Source: Oscillospiraceae bacterium
GTDB lineage: Bacteria > Bacillota > Clostridia > Oscillospirales > Ruminococcaceae
Assembly: GCA_017466885.1 (NCBI GenBank)
Contig: JAFTTH010000007.1
Span: forward strand, 1 to 64,000
Direction: 5' to 3'
DNA length: 64,000 nt
Shown one piece after another: positions 26,299 to 35,357 of the stretch (positions within the stretch are counted from its first letter, which is position 1; the number at the start of each line of letters is the position of its first letter). The notes beneath the pieces were generated by a model, which was not told where the DNA came from, searched no databases, and saw only the letters and a list, made by a program, of their open reading frames with translations. The translations under genes and the position numbers were made by a program.

Positions 26299-26817
26299 TT
26301 ACAGACGTTCCGGCTCCAGCAGACCATACCCGCCGTTTTTCCGACGATAAACAAGGTTGATCTCCCCGGCCTTAACATTCTGGAAGAGGAAAAATTCGTG
26401 CCCAGAAAGATCCATCTGCAAAATTGCCTCCTCCACATCCATCGGCTTAACGGGAAAGCTCTTGCGTTTGACCAGGTCCATCGGTTCCTCAGGCAGATCC
26501 TCCGGAATGGAATCAATGGCCTCCTTGGAATAGCGGGTGGCAAGCCGTCCCTTATTCTTAACGATCTGCTTGACAATGGCATCACAGGCGGCCTCCAGTG
26601 CATCCACACCGTCTGCCGCCGTCCGCTCGGCGCGGAAAACCAGGCTCTTATTCCGGACGGTGACCTCCACCGTTACCTTATCCCGGATCTCGCTGACGAC
26701 GAGGTTGGCCTCAGCGTCAGCATCGAAAAATTTGTCCAGCTTGGCAAGCTTCTTCTCCGAACGGTTACGAAATGCTTCGGTCACGGTAATTTTTCTTGCT
26801 GTGATGTTGATCTTCAT
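26299..26817 (-). CDS. hpf: Long-form ribosome hibernation promoting factor
   Basis: 172 residues from the ATG at 26817 (AAAGGTG upstream; the frame is open to 26850). The N-terminal S30AE domain begins MKINITARKITVTEAF. The C-terminal dimerisation domain (DVEEAILQMDLSGHEFFLF, INLVYRRKNGGYGLLEP) marks the long form, which joins two 70S ribosomes into inactive 100S particles in stationary phase. Confidence 0.93.
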   Translation of the reverse strand: MKINITARKITVTEAFRNRSEKKLAKLDKFFDADAEANLVVSEIRDKVTVEVTVRNKSLVFRAERTAADGVDALEAACDAIVKQIVKNKGRLATRYSKEAIDSIPEDLPEEPMDLVKRKSFPVKPMDVEEAILQMDLSGHEFFLFQNVKAGEINLVYRRKNGGYGLLEPERL

Positions 26818-26903
26818 ACTCTTCACCTTTTCTGCCCGCAGAGCGGACAAATTTTCCTTTCTCTTCTTTATTTTTACCTCCTATTGGAGGGTCGTGCCAA
26901 TAT

Positions 26904-27254
26904 TCAATCCACCTCTGCCAGCTCCTGCAACAGCGCAGGCAGACCGGAATAGGTACTGAAACGGATATTTCCGAAATCCCGATCCAGCATTTGGCAGCGT
27001 TCCCGGAGAGAAGTATCCTCCCCCGCAACGATCACAAAACCCCGCCGTTCCCGGCGGCCCTCCAGCTCCCGCTCCGCGGAACGGATCAGCTGCTCGGCAT
27101 CCTCCTGCTCCCGCTGAGGGTAAAGGATGCAAAGGGTTACGGTATGTTTCCCCCGGCTGGCCAGTCCCTTTCGGACCAGTGCCCCCACGGATGCCACGCC
27201 AAAAACCGCAAAAATTCCCAGGATAATCAGAGAAACCGTTTCATAGCCATTCAT
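26904..27254 (-). CDS. Membrane-anchored small protein, 116 aa
   Basis: One N-terminal transmembrane helix (VSLIILGIFAVFGVASVGAL), then a cytoplasmic basic/charged domain with REQEDAEQLIRSAERELEGR and an alternating strand-helix pattern. No recognised family. It lies downstream of coaE on the same strand, after a weak terminator-like stem. Confidence 0.7.
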   Translation of the reverse strand: MNGYETVSLIILGIFAVFGVASVGALVRKGLASRGKHTVTLCILYPQREQEDAEQLIRSAERELEGRRERRGFVIVAGEDTSLRERCQMLDRDFGNIRFSTYSGLPALLQELAEVD

Positions 27255-27273
27255 CTTCTCCGCCCCATTTTAT

Positions 27274-27318
27274 GTAAAAACAGAGGAGTCCACCTCCGGC
27301 GGAAGTCCCGCTGTTTTT
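27274..27318 (-). terminator. Weak stem-loop after coaE
   Basis: AAAAACAG pairs with CTGTTTTT, with an inner ACTTCC/GGAGGT stem; only a short T-run follows on the minus strand. Confidence 0.4.
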
Positions 27319-27319
27319 A

Positions 27320-27946
27320 TTATATGCAGGGAGTGGAATTTGGTGCGGCGATTTTCCGGAGTAAGTCGGCGGCATTTTTGCAGAGAGGAATCAACTCCTC
27401 CAGGCTACCGTCATTCCGGATGACAAGGTCAGCCCGAGCAGTATAAAATTCGTCTCCGCCCTGGGCGGACATCCGGCGCTCTGCCTCCTGAGGGGTGATG
27501 CCATCCCGGGAAAGAATCCGTTCCCGGCGAATTTGCGGATCGGCGATCACCGCAATCACATACCCGCAAAGGGAATCGCACCCGCTCTCATAAAGGGTGG
27601 GCGCATCCAAAAGGAGGATATCCGCCTCCCGGAAGGCCTCCACCGTCTGCCGGCGGATCTCCTCCTTGATAAAGGGATGGGTGATCCGGTTCAAAAGGGC
27701 TGTATTTTCGGGGGATGAGAAGGCTTTTTTTGCCAATCCCCGGCGATCCAACACCTGTCCCGGCAGGAGAATCTCCTCACCAAAAGCCTCCGCCAGCGCC
27801 AGCACGCAGGGCATTCCCGGGCCGCATACCGTCCGCGAAACGGCATCCGCATCGATCCGCCCAAACCCTTCCTTCTGCAAAAGCTCCGAAACGGTACTTT
27901 TCCCGGCCCCGGTCTGGCCGGTCAGTCCCACCAAAAGCTTGCCCAT
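27320..27946 (-). CDS. coaE: Dephospho-CoA kinase
   Basis: 208 residues, close to the family length. P-loop GQTGAGKST, then the conserved RIDADAVSR and LDAPTLYESG (CoA-domain Asp and active-site region). Catalyses the last step of CoA synthesis. Twelve bases after the patatin gene, so cotranscribed. Confidence 0.94.
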   Translation of the reverse strand: MGKLLVGLTGQTGAGKSTVSELLQKEGFGRIDADAVSRTVCGPGMPCVLALAEAFGEEILLPGQVLDRRGLAKKAFSSPENTALLNRITHPFIKEEIRRQTVEAFREADILLLDAPTLYESGCDSLCGYVIAVIADPQIRRERILSRDGITPQEAERRMSAQGGDEFYTARADLVIRNDGSLEELIPLCKNAADLLRKIAAPNSTPCI

Positions 27947-27958
27947 CCTGATCCCTCC

Positions 27959-29284
27959 TCATTTTCGTTTCTTTCCCCGCATCAGCCACAAATAGCAGGC
28001 GGCGATCGTTTCGGGCGGAACTACGCCCGCAATGGTTCTCAAAAGTTTTTTCCGTTCCTTCGGCTCATATTCCTCCATAATATGCAGGATGGCCGCTACT
28101 GTTTTCCCTTTTCCCGGCTTGAGGATCTCCCGAAGCTGACTCCGACCCTCCCGGGAAAGATCTCCCGGAAGGAACAACCGTTCCCGGAGCTCCTCTGCCA
28201 CCCGGACGGCCAGCTGATGCTCCTCCAGCGCATTTTTCAGCGCTTCCGAGAAGGTTTCCACCGTATAACATTCTTCGGGGGACACCCCCATATATTCCCC
28301 TGCGAACTCTGCCGCGCGGAGCAAAAGCTTGGATAAGGGCGCTTTTCTCCCCAGATTACCGAACAGCCACCGCACCAGCACCAGCCGCGCATACCGCTCG
28401 GAGGTACTGAAGGCAAGCCCGGTCATTTCAATCCCCAAAAGCTGGGAAAACTCCTCATAAAGGAGAGGCAAAGCACCGCCATAGCCCTTGAAGGCATCCT
28501 TTTGGAAGGTATATTTTTCGCCGTCCGCCAAACCGAAGGCTTTCTTTGCATCCAGATAACCCAACCGCATATTCCTGCGGGCTGTTTCGGCGGAAAAATT
28601 CAGAATATGCCCCAAATCCCACTGGGAACGGATATATTTCACCGGGCGGTCTCCGGTATCAATCTTTTTCACAACGCCCGGCGAACCGAGCTCAACCACA
28701 ACCAGCTCCTCTGCGCCCCGTTCCAGGGCCATATCCACCGGAGTGTTATTCCAATAGCCTCCGTCAATATAAGAGACCTCACCGATGGGGTAGGCCCGCA
28801 TAGTGGGAAAGAAGGAGGCGCTGGCCAATAGATAGTCAATCAACTGTCCCCGGGGAATTTCCTCCAGGAAAACGTTTTTCCCCTTCATCCGGGGCCACTC
28901 TACCATTGTTACACCAAAGTCAATCCCTGATGAGCGGATCGTTTCCTCGGACAGATATTCCTCCAAAAGCTGACGCAGAGGGGCACAATCCGTTCCTCCC
29001 TGGAGGATCGCCTCCTTGGCAAGCCAGGCCGGGGATTCCTCAATCCCCTTCCGGCGCATCTGCTCCAGATCCACGTCCAGCACAAGGTCGGTGGAGATCC
29101 TGGACCAAATATCACAGGCAACCTCATAGTCTCCCTGAAGGATAACAGCACCATTCAGACCGCCCACCGAGCATCCCGTTACCACCGAGGGCTCATAGCC
29201 GATCTCCCGCAGAAGCTTCCATACACCGATCTGATAACTTCCCCTTGCTCCTCCTCCGGCGAGCACAAGCCCTATCCTTGGCAT
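27959..29284 (-). CDS. Patatin-like phospholipase
   Basis: 441 residues. Oxyanion loop GGGARGSYQIG, nucleophile elbow GCSVGG (Ser in GxSxG) and catalytic Asp in DGGYWNNTP. After the patatin core (about 1-270) is a C-terminal helical region of unknown role. No signal peptide, so it acts in the cytoplasm or at the inner membrane face. First gene of the patatin-coaE unit. Confidence 0.9.
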   Translation of the reverse strand: MPRIGLVLAGGGARGSYQIGVWKLLREIGYEPSVVTGCSVGGLNGAVILQGDYEVACDIWSRISTDLVLDVDLEQMRRKGIEESPAWLAKEAILQGGTDCAPLRQLLEEYLSEETIRSSGIDFGVTMVEWPRMKGKNVFLEEIPRGQLIDYLLASASFFPTMRAYPIGEVSYIDGGYWNNTPVDMALERGAEELVVVELGSPGVVKKIDTGDRPVKYIRSQWDLGHILNFSAETARRNMRLGYLDAKKAFGLADGEKYTFQKDAFKGYGGALPLLYEEFSQLLGIEMTGLAFSTSERYARLVLVRWLFGNLGRKAPLSKLLLRAAEFAGEYMGVSPEECYTVETFSEALKNALEEHQLAVRVAEELRERLFLPGDLSREGRSQLREILKPGKGKTVAAILHIMEEYEPKERKKLLRTIAGVVPPETIAACYLWLMRGKKRK

Positions 29285-29355
29285 CTGTCATCCTCCTTTG
29301 CCGTCCGCTTTCTGCCTCTATCATACCATAGACAGATCACAAATCTGAGAAGGAT

Positions 29356-30492
29356 TTATGAATTTTCCGATTCGTAAAATGCACCGCCGATCATTACCCG
29401 GTGAATGGAAAGATCCTCATTGAGAATCACAAGGTCAGCCTCTTTCCCCACAGCAATGCTCCCCAAAGTCCGGTCCAGCCCAATGGAGCGGGCGGGGTTG
29501 AAGGAGGCCGCCTTGACTGCCTTTTCAAAGGGTATCCCAAAGGAGACCGCTTTTTTCATACAGTCGAAAAGGTTGGTGGCGCTACCGGAGATGGTACCGT
29601 CCGCAAGGGTCGCAAGGGGGCCCTTCACCGTGACCTCCTGGCCACCCATCTGATATTTTCCGTCCCGGAAGCCGGTGGCGGCCATAGAGTCGCTGATCAG
29701 AGTCAGCCGATCCTCTCCAAAGATCCGGAAGGCGGCCCGCACCATAGAAGGATGAACGTGGATTCCGTCAGAAATCAGCTCCGCAAAGGCACCGCAATCT
29801 GCTGCCGCACCGATCACGCCCGGCTGACGGTGAGAAAACGCCGTCATTGCGTTAAAGGTGTGGGTCAGGTGGTTTGCTCCCGCATCAAAGGCCTTACAGC
29901 CCAGCTCGTAATCCCCGGCGGTATGGGCGATGGAGAGGGTCGTCTTCCCCTTGAGGGCGGCAATAAACTCCACCGCACCCGGAAGCTCCGGTGCAAGGCT
30001 GACCAACCGGATCCGGCCGCCTGCCGCCCGGTTGAGACGCTCAAACTCCTCCGGGTCAGGGTTCCGAAGATACTGGGGATTATGGGCGCCTCTCCGGTCG
30101 TAGGACAGATAAGGGCCCTCCAGATGAATTCCCAGGCATCGGCTCCCCTTCCCATTCTCAGCCATCTCCGCCGCTTCAGCGCAGGCTGCCGCGAGGGTTT
30201 CCTCCGGCAGGGTCATCGTGGTGGGAAGATGGGCGGTGACACCGTTCCGGGCAAGATAGTCGGCCATTCTCCTATGGCTTTCAGGGTCTCCCTCACTATA
30301 ATCTCCGCCTACACAGCCGTGAGAATGGATGTCCACCAGACCGGGGATAATCAGTTTCCCATCAAAAGAATATTCTTCACAACCGTCCGGAGAAATGGCT
30401 CCGACCGCCGCGATCTTTCCCTGTTTAATTTTTATTTCGGCTTTCCGGAGGATAAAATCCTCCCCCAGAATCTTTGCGCCCTTCAAAAGCAT
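29356..30492 (-). CDS. nagA: N-acetylglucosamine-6-phosphate deacetylase
   Basis: 378 residues. Metal and substrate motifs: DIHSHG (HxH), GIHLEGPYL (Glu ligand), IAHTAGDY, NHLTHTFNAM and the catalytic Asp in LISDSMAATG. Converts GlcNAc-6-P to GlcN-6-P during amino-sugar or peptidoglycan recycling. AGGAGGCGG ribosome binding site. nagB is not nearby. Confidence 0.94.
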   Translation of the reverse strand: MLLKGAKILGEDFILRKAEIKIKQGKIAAVGAISPDGCEEYSFDGKLIIPGLVDIHSHGCVGGDYSEGDPESHRRMADYLARNGVTAHLPTTMTLPEETLAAACAEAAEMAENGKGSRCLGIHLEGPYLSYDRRGAHNPQYLRNPDPEEFERLNRAAGGRIRLVSLAPELPGAVEFIAALKGKTTLSIAHTAGDYELGCKAFDAGANHLTHTFNAMTAFSHRQPGVIGAAADCGAFAELISDGIHVHPSMVRAAFRIFGEDRLTLISDSMAATGFRDGKYQMGGQEVTVKGPLATLADGTISGSATNLFDCMKKAVSFGIPFEKAVKAASFNPARSIGLDRTLGSIAVGKEADLVILNEDLSIHRVMIGGAFYESENS

Positions 30493-30550
30493 ATCGATCC
30501 GCCTCCTGCGACCTTTTCTTCCGGATTATATATGCACAAAGCTTGTCAGA

Positions 30551-32317
30551 TTATTCCTTCTTTTCCGCCAGCCGGCGGCACAGTTCGGGATCCGGATCCA
30601 CAAAAACGCTCCGGAAATTCTCATAAATTACCATTCCGGGACGGGCTCCCGAAGGTTTTCGGACATTCCGCACCTCGGTCAGATCCACCCGCACCTTTCG
30701 TGATTCAGCAGCACGGCTTCGCGTTGCGGCGATAACGGCGGCTTCCTCCAGCGTCCGATCCGGGACGGAACGCCCGCCGCATTCGATAACCACGTGCGAC
30801 CCGGGGATGTTCCCCACATGGAACCACATATCACTCTTTGCGGCCTTCTTTAGGGAGAGTGTATCGTTTTGAATATTGTTTCGCCCGGCAAGGATGGAAA
30901 AGCCGTCCGACGAGCAGAAGCTCTCAAAGGGCAAGGGGGGACGCTTCTTTTCCTTCCCTTTTCCGCCCCGCTCCCGAAGGTAACCCGATTCCCGCAGCTC
31001 GGCCTTGATATCGGTAAGCTCAGCCTCGGAGGTCGCCCGGGAAAGCGCATCAAAAACACTATCCAGGTAGGTGATCTCCTGCTGCCCCTCTGCAACAAAC
31101 CGGGTCAGCATCCGCTCTGCCTTATCCAGCTTTTTATACTCTTTATAACATTTTTGAATATTCTCCCGGGGGGAAAGAGCCGGGTCAAGGGGAATGGTGA
31201 TCTCCTCCCCCGTTTCGGAATAGATATCCGGCAGAGTAACGGTATGCATTCCCTTGGCAAGCTGCCAAACGTTTGCGCTGAGAATATCTCCCCATTTGCG
31301 GAACTGCTCCCGCTCGGCACACTCCTTCAGCTCCTCCCGCTGAACGGCAACCCGGCGGGTCACCTTGTCGGAGGCGGCGGAAAGGACCTTCAAAAGCTGC
31401 TCTGCGGCGGCATTCTTCCGCAAAACTCCAAACTTCCGCCGGTAAAAATCATCCAGCATACTGCTGAAATCGGGATACTCCTCCAGGGTGGCAAGGTGGC
31501 CATACTGGTGGCAGGGCAAAAAGGCAAAATCCCGGGGCTTGCCGTTGGTTTCGCAAAGAAGGGTGGGCCTGGGGGCTTTTTCGGTCAGCATCCGCTGGAT
31601 CCCCCGGAGATAAAAGGTGAGCCGATCCCGCTCCTCCCCGGTCAGCGCAAGGGCAGATTCGTCCCGACCCCGCTGGGTATAAAAAGCGCCCTCCTGCGCA
31701 ATGATGGGACTGACTCCCTCGGTATATTTTAGGATCGCCTTGGAAAGGGGGGCATCCGTCCCACAGATCCGTTCCACCAGCTCTTCACAGGAACATTCCA
31801 GCAAAGAGATCTGATCCCGGGCGGGTGGGGGGGTATACCGCATCCCGGGAAGGACCGACCGCACCGAGGAGATCTCGGGGGTGATCCGCTTGACGGCATC
31901 CACAATCCGTTCCTCCTCATCCAGGAGGATAATATTGCTATGCCGCCCCATAATTTCCACGCAAAGGGAGAGCCGGACCCGGTCGCCCAGATCATTGGTC
32001 GCCTCAAAATCCAAAAATGCGGTGCGATCCAATCCCTGCTGGCGCACTCCCATCAGCCGACCTCCTGAGAGCTTTTTTCGCAAAAGCATACAAAGCATGG
32101 GGGGAGTATCGGGATTTTCCCGGGTTTGGGTGGTAAAATGCAGTCGGGGTGCATCTGCCGCGGCGGTAATCAAAAGCCGACGGCTTCCCCCGGCCGACCG
32201 CAGAAGGAGAATGAGGGTATCCTTCGCGGGCTGGTAGATCTTTTCCACCCGGGCATTTTCCGCCCCCGCCCGGATCTCCTCCAACAAAAAATGAAGGGTA
32301 ATGCCATCCAATGCCAT
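30551..32317 (-). CDS. rqcH: Rqc2 homolog RqcH (NFACT family)
   Basis: 588 residues. The N-terminal NFACT-N domain starts MALDGITLHFLLEEI and includes the GLDR pair needed for alanine tailing in RqcH. A long coiled coil lies in the middle (about 300-430), and the NFACT-R domain has DMWFHVGNIPGSHVVI. Adds Ala tails to nascent chains on obstructed 50S subunits. Older databases call it a fibronectin-binding protein. Confidence 0.93.
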   Translation of the reverse strand: MALDGITLHFLLEEIRAGAENARVEKIYQPAKDTLILLLRSAGGSRRLLITAAADAPRLHFTTQTRENPDTPPMLCMLLRKKLSGGRLMGVRQQGLDRTAFLDFEATNDLGDRVRLSLCVEIMGRHSNIILLDEEERIVDAVKRITPEISSVRSVLPGMRYTPPPARDQISLLECSCEELVERICGTDAPLSKAILKYTEGVSPIIAQEGAFYTQRGRDESALALTGEERDRLTFYLRGIQRMLTEKAPRPTLLCETNGKPRDFAFLPCHQYGHLATLEEYPDFSSMLDDFYRRKFGVLRKNAAAEQLLKVLSAASDKVTRRVAVQREELKECAEREQFRKWGDILSANVWQLAKGMHTVTLPDIYSETGEEITIPLDPALSPRENIQKCYKEYKKLDKAERMLTRFVAEGQQEITYLDSVFDALSRATSEAELTDIKAELRESGYLRERGGKGKEKKRPPLPFESFCSSDGFSILAGRNNIQNDTLSLKKAAKSDMWFHVGNIPGSHVVIECGGRSVPDRTLEEAAVIAATRSRAAESRKVRVDLTEVRNVRKPSGARPGMVIYENFRSVFVDPDPELCRRLAEKKE

Positions 32318-32351
32318 TGGTTAAACCTTGCCTTTCCCAAAAACGGAGACC

Positions 32352-33437
32352 TTATGCCTCCTGAAAAATCTGTTCCGTTTCGCCCAGCACCGAGATGGGC
32401 AGTTGAGGGAACCGTTCCCGAAGCTGTCTGCGCAGCGGGCGGAGCACACATACCTCAGTGGAGAAATGTCCCCCGTCAAAAATGGGGAAGCCCGCCCAGA
32501 GAGACTGGATCATCACCGAGTGCTTTACATCGCCGGTCAGGAGGGCATCCGCCCCTGCCGCCATTGCATCCTCCAGCAGATCGCCTCCCGCTCCGCCACA
32601 GACAGCCAGCCGGCGGATTGGCTTACCGAAATCGGTAAACCGGATGGTTTCTCCTCCCAAAAGTTCCCGGATCATCCCGGCAAGCTCCGGCGCAGAGTAC
32701 TCCCGATCCAGCACGCCGATCCGCCCCATTCCATATTCCCGCAGGACACCGCTATCCTCAAAAATATCAAAAGCGGGCATCTCGTAGGGGTGAACCTCCT
32801 GGATGGCGCGAATGGCATCCGCCACCCGTTCCGACGGGCAGATCGCCTCGATCCGCACCTCCCGAACCCGTTCCAGACGACCCTGCTGGCCCAAATAGGG
32901 GTCAGAGCCCTCCACCGGGCGGAAGCATCCCGTTCCGGCGGAAAGAAAGGAGCAATCCCGGTAATTTCCCAACGCACCGGCACCGGCATCTGCCAGAGCT
33001 TGCCGCACCTGCTCTGCCGCCTCCTCCGGGGCAAAGACGACGATCTTTTTCCCTGCCTCCCGGCGCAGAATCCCCAGGGGCTCGATCTGTCGCAGGCCCA
33101 GCCGCTCGCAAAGGCAATCGTTGACGCCACCAGAGGCAACATCCATATTTGTATGAGCGGCGATGACAGAGATTCCTGCCCGAAGCAGCTGCCCCACCAC
33201 CGACTCGCTATCCACCCGGGAAAGAGGATGAAAGATCACCGGATGATGGCAGATCAAAAGCTCGATCTCCTCCTCAATGGCCGCCTTCAGCACCGCCGGA
33301 GTAATATCCAAGCAAACACCGGCCCGGCTGATCTCCTCCTCGGGATTCCCCACCAAAAGGCCGCAATTATCCCATTCCTCGCAAAGGCGCCGAGGGAAAA
33401 GCTCCTCCATCGCCTCCATAATTTGACGGATTCTCAT
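32352..33437 (-). CDS. Nif3-like dinuclear metal centre protein (YqfO/GTP cyclohydrolase I type 2)
   Basis: 361 residues from the ATG at 33437 with AAGGAGG upstream; the open frame reaches 33572 but that part is non-family. LICHHPVIFHP and AAHTNMDVA carry metal-binding His/Asp; the C-terminal VCGGAGGDLLEDAMAAGADALLTGDVKH completes the site. The middle insertion is the PII-like domain of the YqfO form. Biochemical role still debated. Confidence 0.92.
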   Translation of the reverse strand: MRIRQIMEAMEELFPRRLCEEWDNCGLLVGNPEEEISRAGVCLDITPAVLKAAIEEEIELLICHHPVIFHPLSRVDSESVVGQLLRAGISVIAAHTNMDVASGGVNDCLCERLGLRQIEPLGILRREAGKKIVVFAPEEAAEQVRQALADAGAGALGNYRDCSFLSAGTGCFRPVEGSDPYLGQQGRLERVREVRIEAICPSERVADAIRAIQEVHPYEMPAFDIFEDSGVLREYGMGRIGVLDREYSAPELAGMIRELLGGETIRFTDFGKPIRRLAVCGGAGGDLLEDAMAAGADALLTGDVKHSVMIQSLWAGFPIFDGGHFSTEVCVLRPLRRQLRERFPQLPISVLGETEQIFQEA

Positions 33438-33470
33438 TCTTCCGCCTCCTTGTCGGTTTTCTCTACTCAT

Positions 33471-33499
33471 ATTATACCATTTTTTTCTTTCCTTCGCAA
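33471..33499 (-). promoter_or_regulatory. Promoter of the Nif3-rqcH-nagA strand
   Basis: On the minus strand TTGCGA, 17 bases, TATAAT. Confidence 0.65.
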
Positions 33500-33546
33500 T
33501 AGGAATGGCGCATTTGACCCCTCTTGGAAACAAAAAAGTGAGGCCG

Positions 33547-33577
33547 GACATTTTCCGGATATTCTCTTGCATACATT
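33547..33577 (+). promoter_or_regulatory. Candidate SigE promoter for yabP-yabQ
   Basis: A GACATTTT -35-like element and a CATACATT -10 match the mother-cell SigE pattern, about 15 bases apart. yabP and yabQ are SigE-dependent in Bacillus. Confidence 0.5.
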
Positions 33578-33608
33578 ATTTTGAATAACACAGAAAGGAT
33601 GAGCCGCT

Positions 33609-33896
33609 ATGGCCGATGCAAAACGCCCCAATCCCACCGTACCCCACAACGTCACCCTGCAGGAACGAACCAAGCTGACAGTGACCGGGGTAGCCGGAGT
33701 AGATAATTTTGATGACACCACCATCTCCGCCTCCCTTTTTCAGGGAGGTTTACAGATCCGCGGCCGGGGGCTGCATATCAACCGGATGAGTGTGGAAACG
33801 GGGGAGCTTTTGGTGGAAGGAACCGTCCAGGCTATCGTTTATACCGATTCCTCCCCCAGAGAGCACACCGGATTTTTCGGCAAGCTTTTCCGCTGA
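33609..33896 (+). CDS. yabP: Sporulation protein YabP
   Basis: 95 residues, the normal length. HNVTLQERTKLTVTGVAGVDNFDDT and the basic end are characteristic. Needed at the spore cortex/coat stage in Bacillus. First gene of the conserved yabP-yabQ-divIC-yabR order. Confidence 0.92.
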   Translation: MADAKRPNPTVPHNVTLQERTKLTVTGVAGVDNFDDTTISASLFQGGLQIRGRGLHINRMSVETGELLVEGTVQAIVYTDSSPREHTGFFGKLFR

Positions 33897-33914
33897 CAGC
33901 AAAGGAGGATCCCT

Positions 33915-34457
33915 TTGGAAATTTCGGTACATCAACAGTTGATCGATTTTCTTCTTTCAATGGTTCTCGGCGGGATGATCTGTCTTGTCTTTGACGGATT
34001 CCGGATCCTCCGCCGGGGGATCCCCCATCATTTTATCGCTGTGTTAGGGGAGGATCTGCTGACCTTTTGTATTGCGTCAGCGGCAAGCTATCTTTTTATG
34101 ATGACCGCAAGCAGCGGAGAGGTCCGGCTTTATATTCTGCTGGGTGAGCTGCTTGGATTTATCCTTTGGCGGCTGACACTGGGGGATCTGCTGGTACGGT
34201 TTTTCGGCAAAATCGCCGCAACGGTATGGGGCTGGATCCGCCGGGGTGTTTTGGCTCTTTGGAAAACCATTCGAAAGATTTCTGCCCATTTCAAGCAAAA
34301 AAGAAATATTTCCCGAAAAAAATCGGAAAAACGACCTAAAAAACCAAGAAAAAATCAAAAAAACCTCTTGCAATCCAATGCAACTTTGCAGTATAATGAT
34401 GTGGGTACACCTCCAACAAGGGGGAGGTACGTCCGGAGAAAAAGCTCGGGAGCATAA
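33915..34457 (+). CDS. yabQ: Spore cortex biosynthesis protein YabQ
   Basis: 180 residues, TTG start after AAAGGAGG. Four hydrophobic segments lie in residues 5-95 (FLLSMVLGGMICLVFDGFRI), then a very basic Lys/Arg-rich tail that varies between species. Membrane protein required for cortex formation in Bacillus. Confidence 0.88.
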   Translation: MEISVHQQLIDFLLSMVLGGMICLVFDGFRILRRGIPHHFIAVLGEDLLTFCIASAASYLFMMTASSGEVRLYILLGELLGFILWRLTLGDLLVRFFGKIAATVWGWIRRGVLALWKTIRKISAHFKQKRNISRKKSEKRPKKPRKNQKNLLQSNATLQYNDVGTPPTRGRYVRRKSSGA

Positions 34458-34461
34458 GAGG

Positions 34462-34794
34462 ATGAAGCTTCGGTTCGGCTCGTCGGAGAAAGGAAAGCTC
34501 GGTTCCAGACTGCTGCGGATATCGCTGGCGGTCTTTTTGGCGTACATAGCTGTCCTGATCGTTAACGATACCACCCAGCTTTCTCAGATCCAGCAGAAGC
34601 TGGAGGAGACCAATCAAAGAATCCAGGCTGCTGAGCTGGAGCGGAAGGATCTGGAATATCTGCTCTCCAAAACCGGAGACAAAGAGTATATTGAATATAT
34701 CGCCCGGGAGAAGCTCCGTTTCGCCTACCCGGATGAGATCGTTTATATTCCCCGGATCTCGGGGCAGACCGGAGGCAACTCCGCCAAAGAATGA
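34462..34794 (+). CDS. divIC: Septum formation initiator DivIC/FtsB
   Basis: 110 residues from the ATG at 34462, 4 bases after yabQ. One transmembrane helix (LLRISLAVFLAYIAVLIV), then a coiled coil (QIQQKLEETNQRIQAAELER) and the family ending EYIEYIAREKLRFAYPDEI. Part of the divisome core with FtsL and DivIB. Confidence 0.92.
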   Translation: MKLRFGSSEKGKLGSRLLRISLAVFLAYIAVLIVNDTTQLSQIQQKLEETNQRIQAAELERKDLEYLLSKTGDKEYIEYIAREKLRFAYPDEIVYIPRISGQTGGNSAKE

Positions 34795-34864
34795 AGCACT
34801 CGCCCAAAGGGCGTTGCATATTAGCGGCAGGTGCCGCAAATCAGAGGAAGGATCAGTCAGTCTT

Positions 34865-35281
34865 ATGCAGCTTGAAGTCGGAAGCATTTATGAAGGCAAG
34901 GTAACAGGCATCACCAAGTTTGGCGCGTTTGTCGAGCTGGAAAACGGCAAAACCGGTATGGTGCACATCTCAGAGGTCGCTTCGGTATACGTTAAGGAGA
35001 TCAAGGATCACCTTCAGCTGAACCAGACCGTGAAAGTCAAGGTTCTCACCATTGGGGAGGACGGAAAGGTCAGCCTTTCCATTAAGCAGTGCGAGCCTCC
35101 CAAACCCAAGCCCCAGCGCAGCCATCAGGGCAGAACCTTTGAGGGTCTCCCCCGCTCCGCTGAGCCCACCAACTTTGAGGATATGCTGACCAAATTCAAG
35201 CAATCCAGCGATGAGCGGATGTCTGACCTGAAGCGGAATGTGGATTCCAAACGGGGCAGTTATTCCCGTCGCGGCCACTAA
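34865..35281 (+). CDS. yabR: S1-domain RNA-binding protein (YabR-like)
   Basis: 138 residues from the ATG at 34865. A single S1 domain (VGSIYEGKVTGITKFGAFVE, GMVHISEVA, VKVKVLTI) is followed by a Pro/Arg-rich linker and a helical C-terminus (NFEDMLTKFKQSSDERMSDL). Position after divIC matches yabR of Bacillus. Probably ribosome-associated. Confidence 0.9.
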   Translation: MQLEVGSIYEGKVTGITKFGAFVELENGKTGMVHISEVASVYVKEIKDHLQLNQTVKVKVLTIGEDGKVSLSIKQCEPPKPKPQRSHQGRTFEGLPRSAEPTNFEDMLTKFKQSSDERMSDLKRNVDSKRGSYSRRGH

Positions 35282-35294
35282 TGTTTGAACACCG

Positions 35295-35327
35295 GGGCTG
35301 TTGTATGATCCCATACAGCAGCCCTTT
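35295..35327 (+). terminator. Terminator of the yabP-yabR cluster
   Basis: A 13-bp stem GGGCTGTTGTATG / CATACAGCAGCCC with loop ATCC, then TTTCCTACTATTT. Confidence 0.85.
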
Positions 35328-35357
35328 CCTACTATTTCAACCGAAATGAGGGTTACT

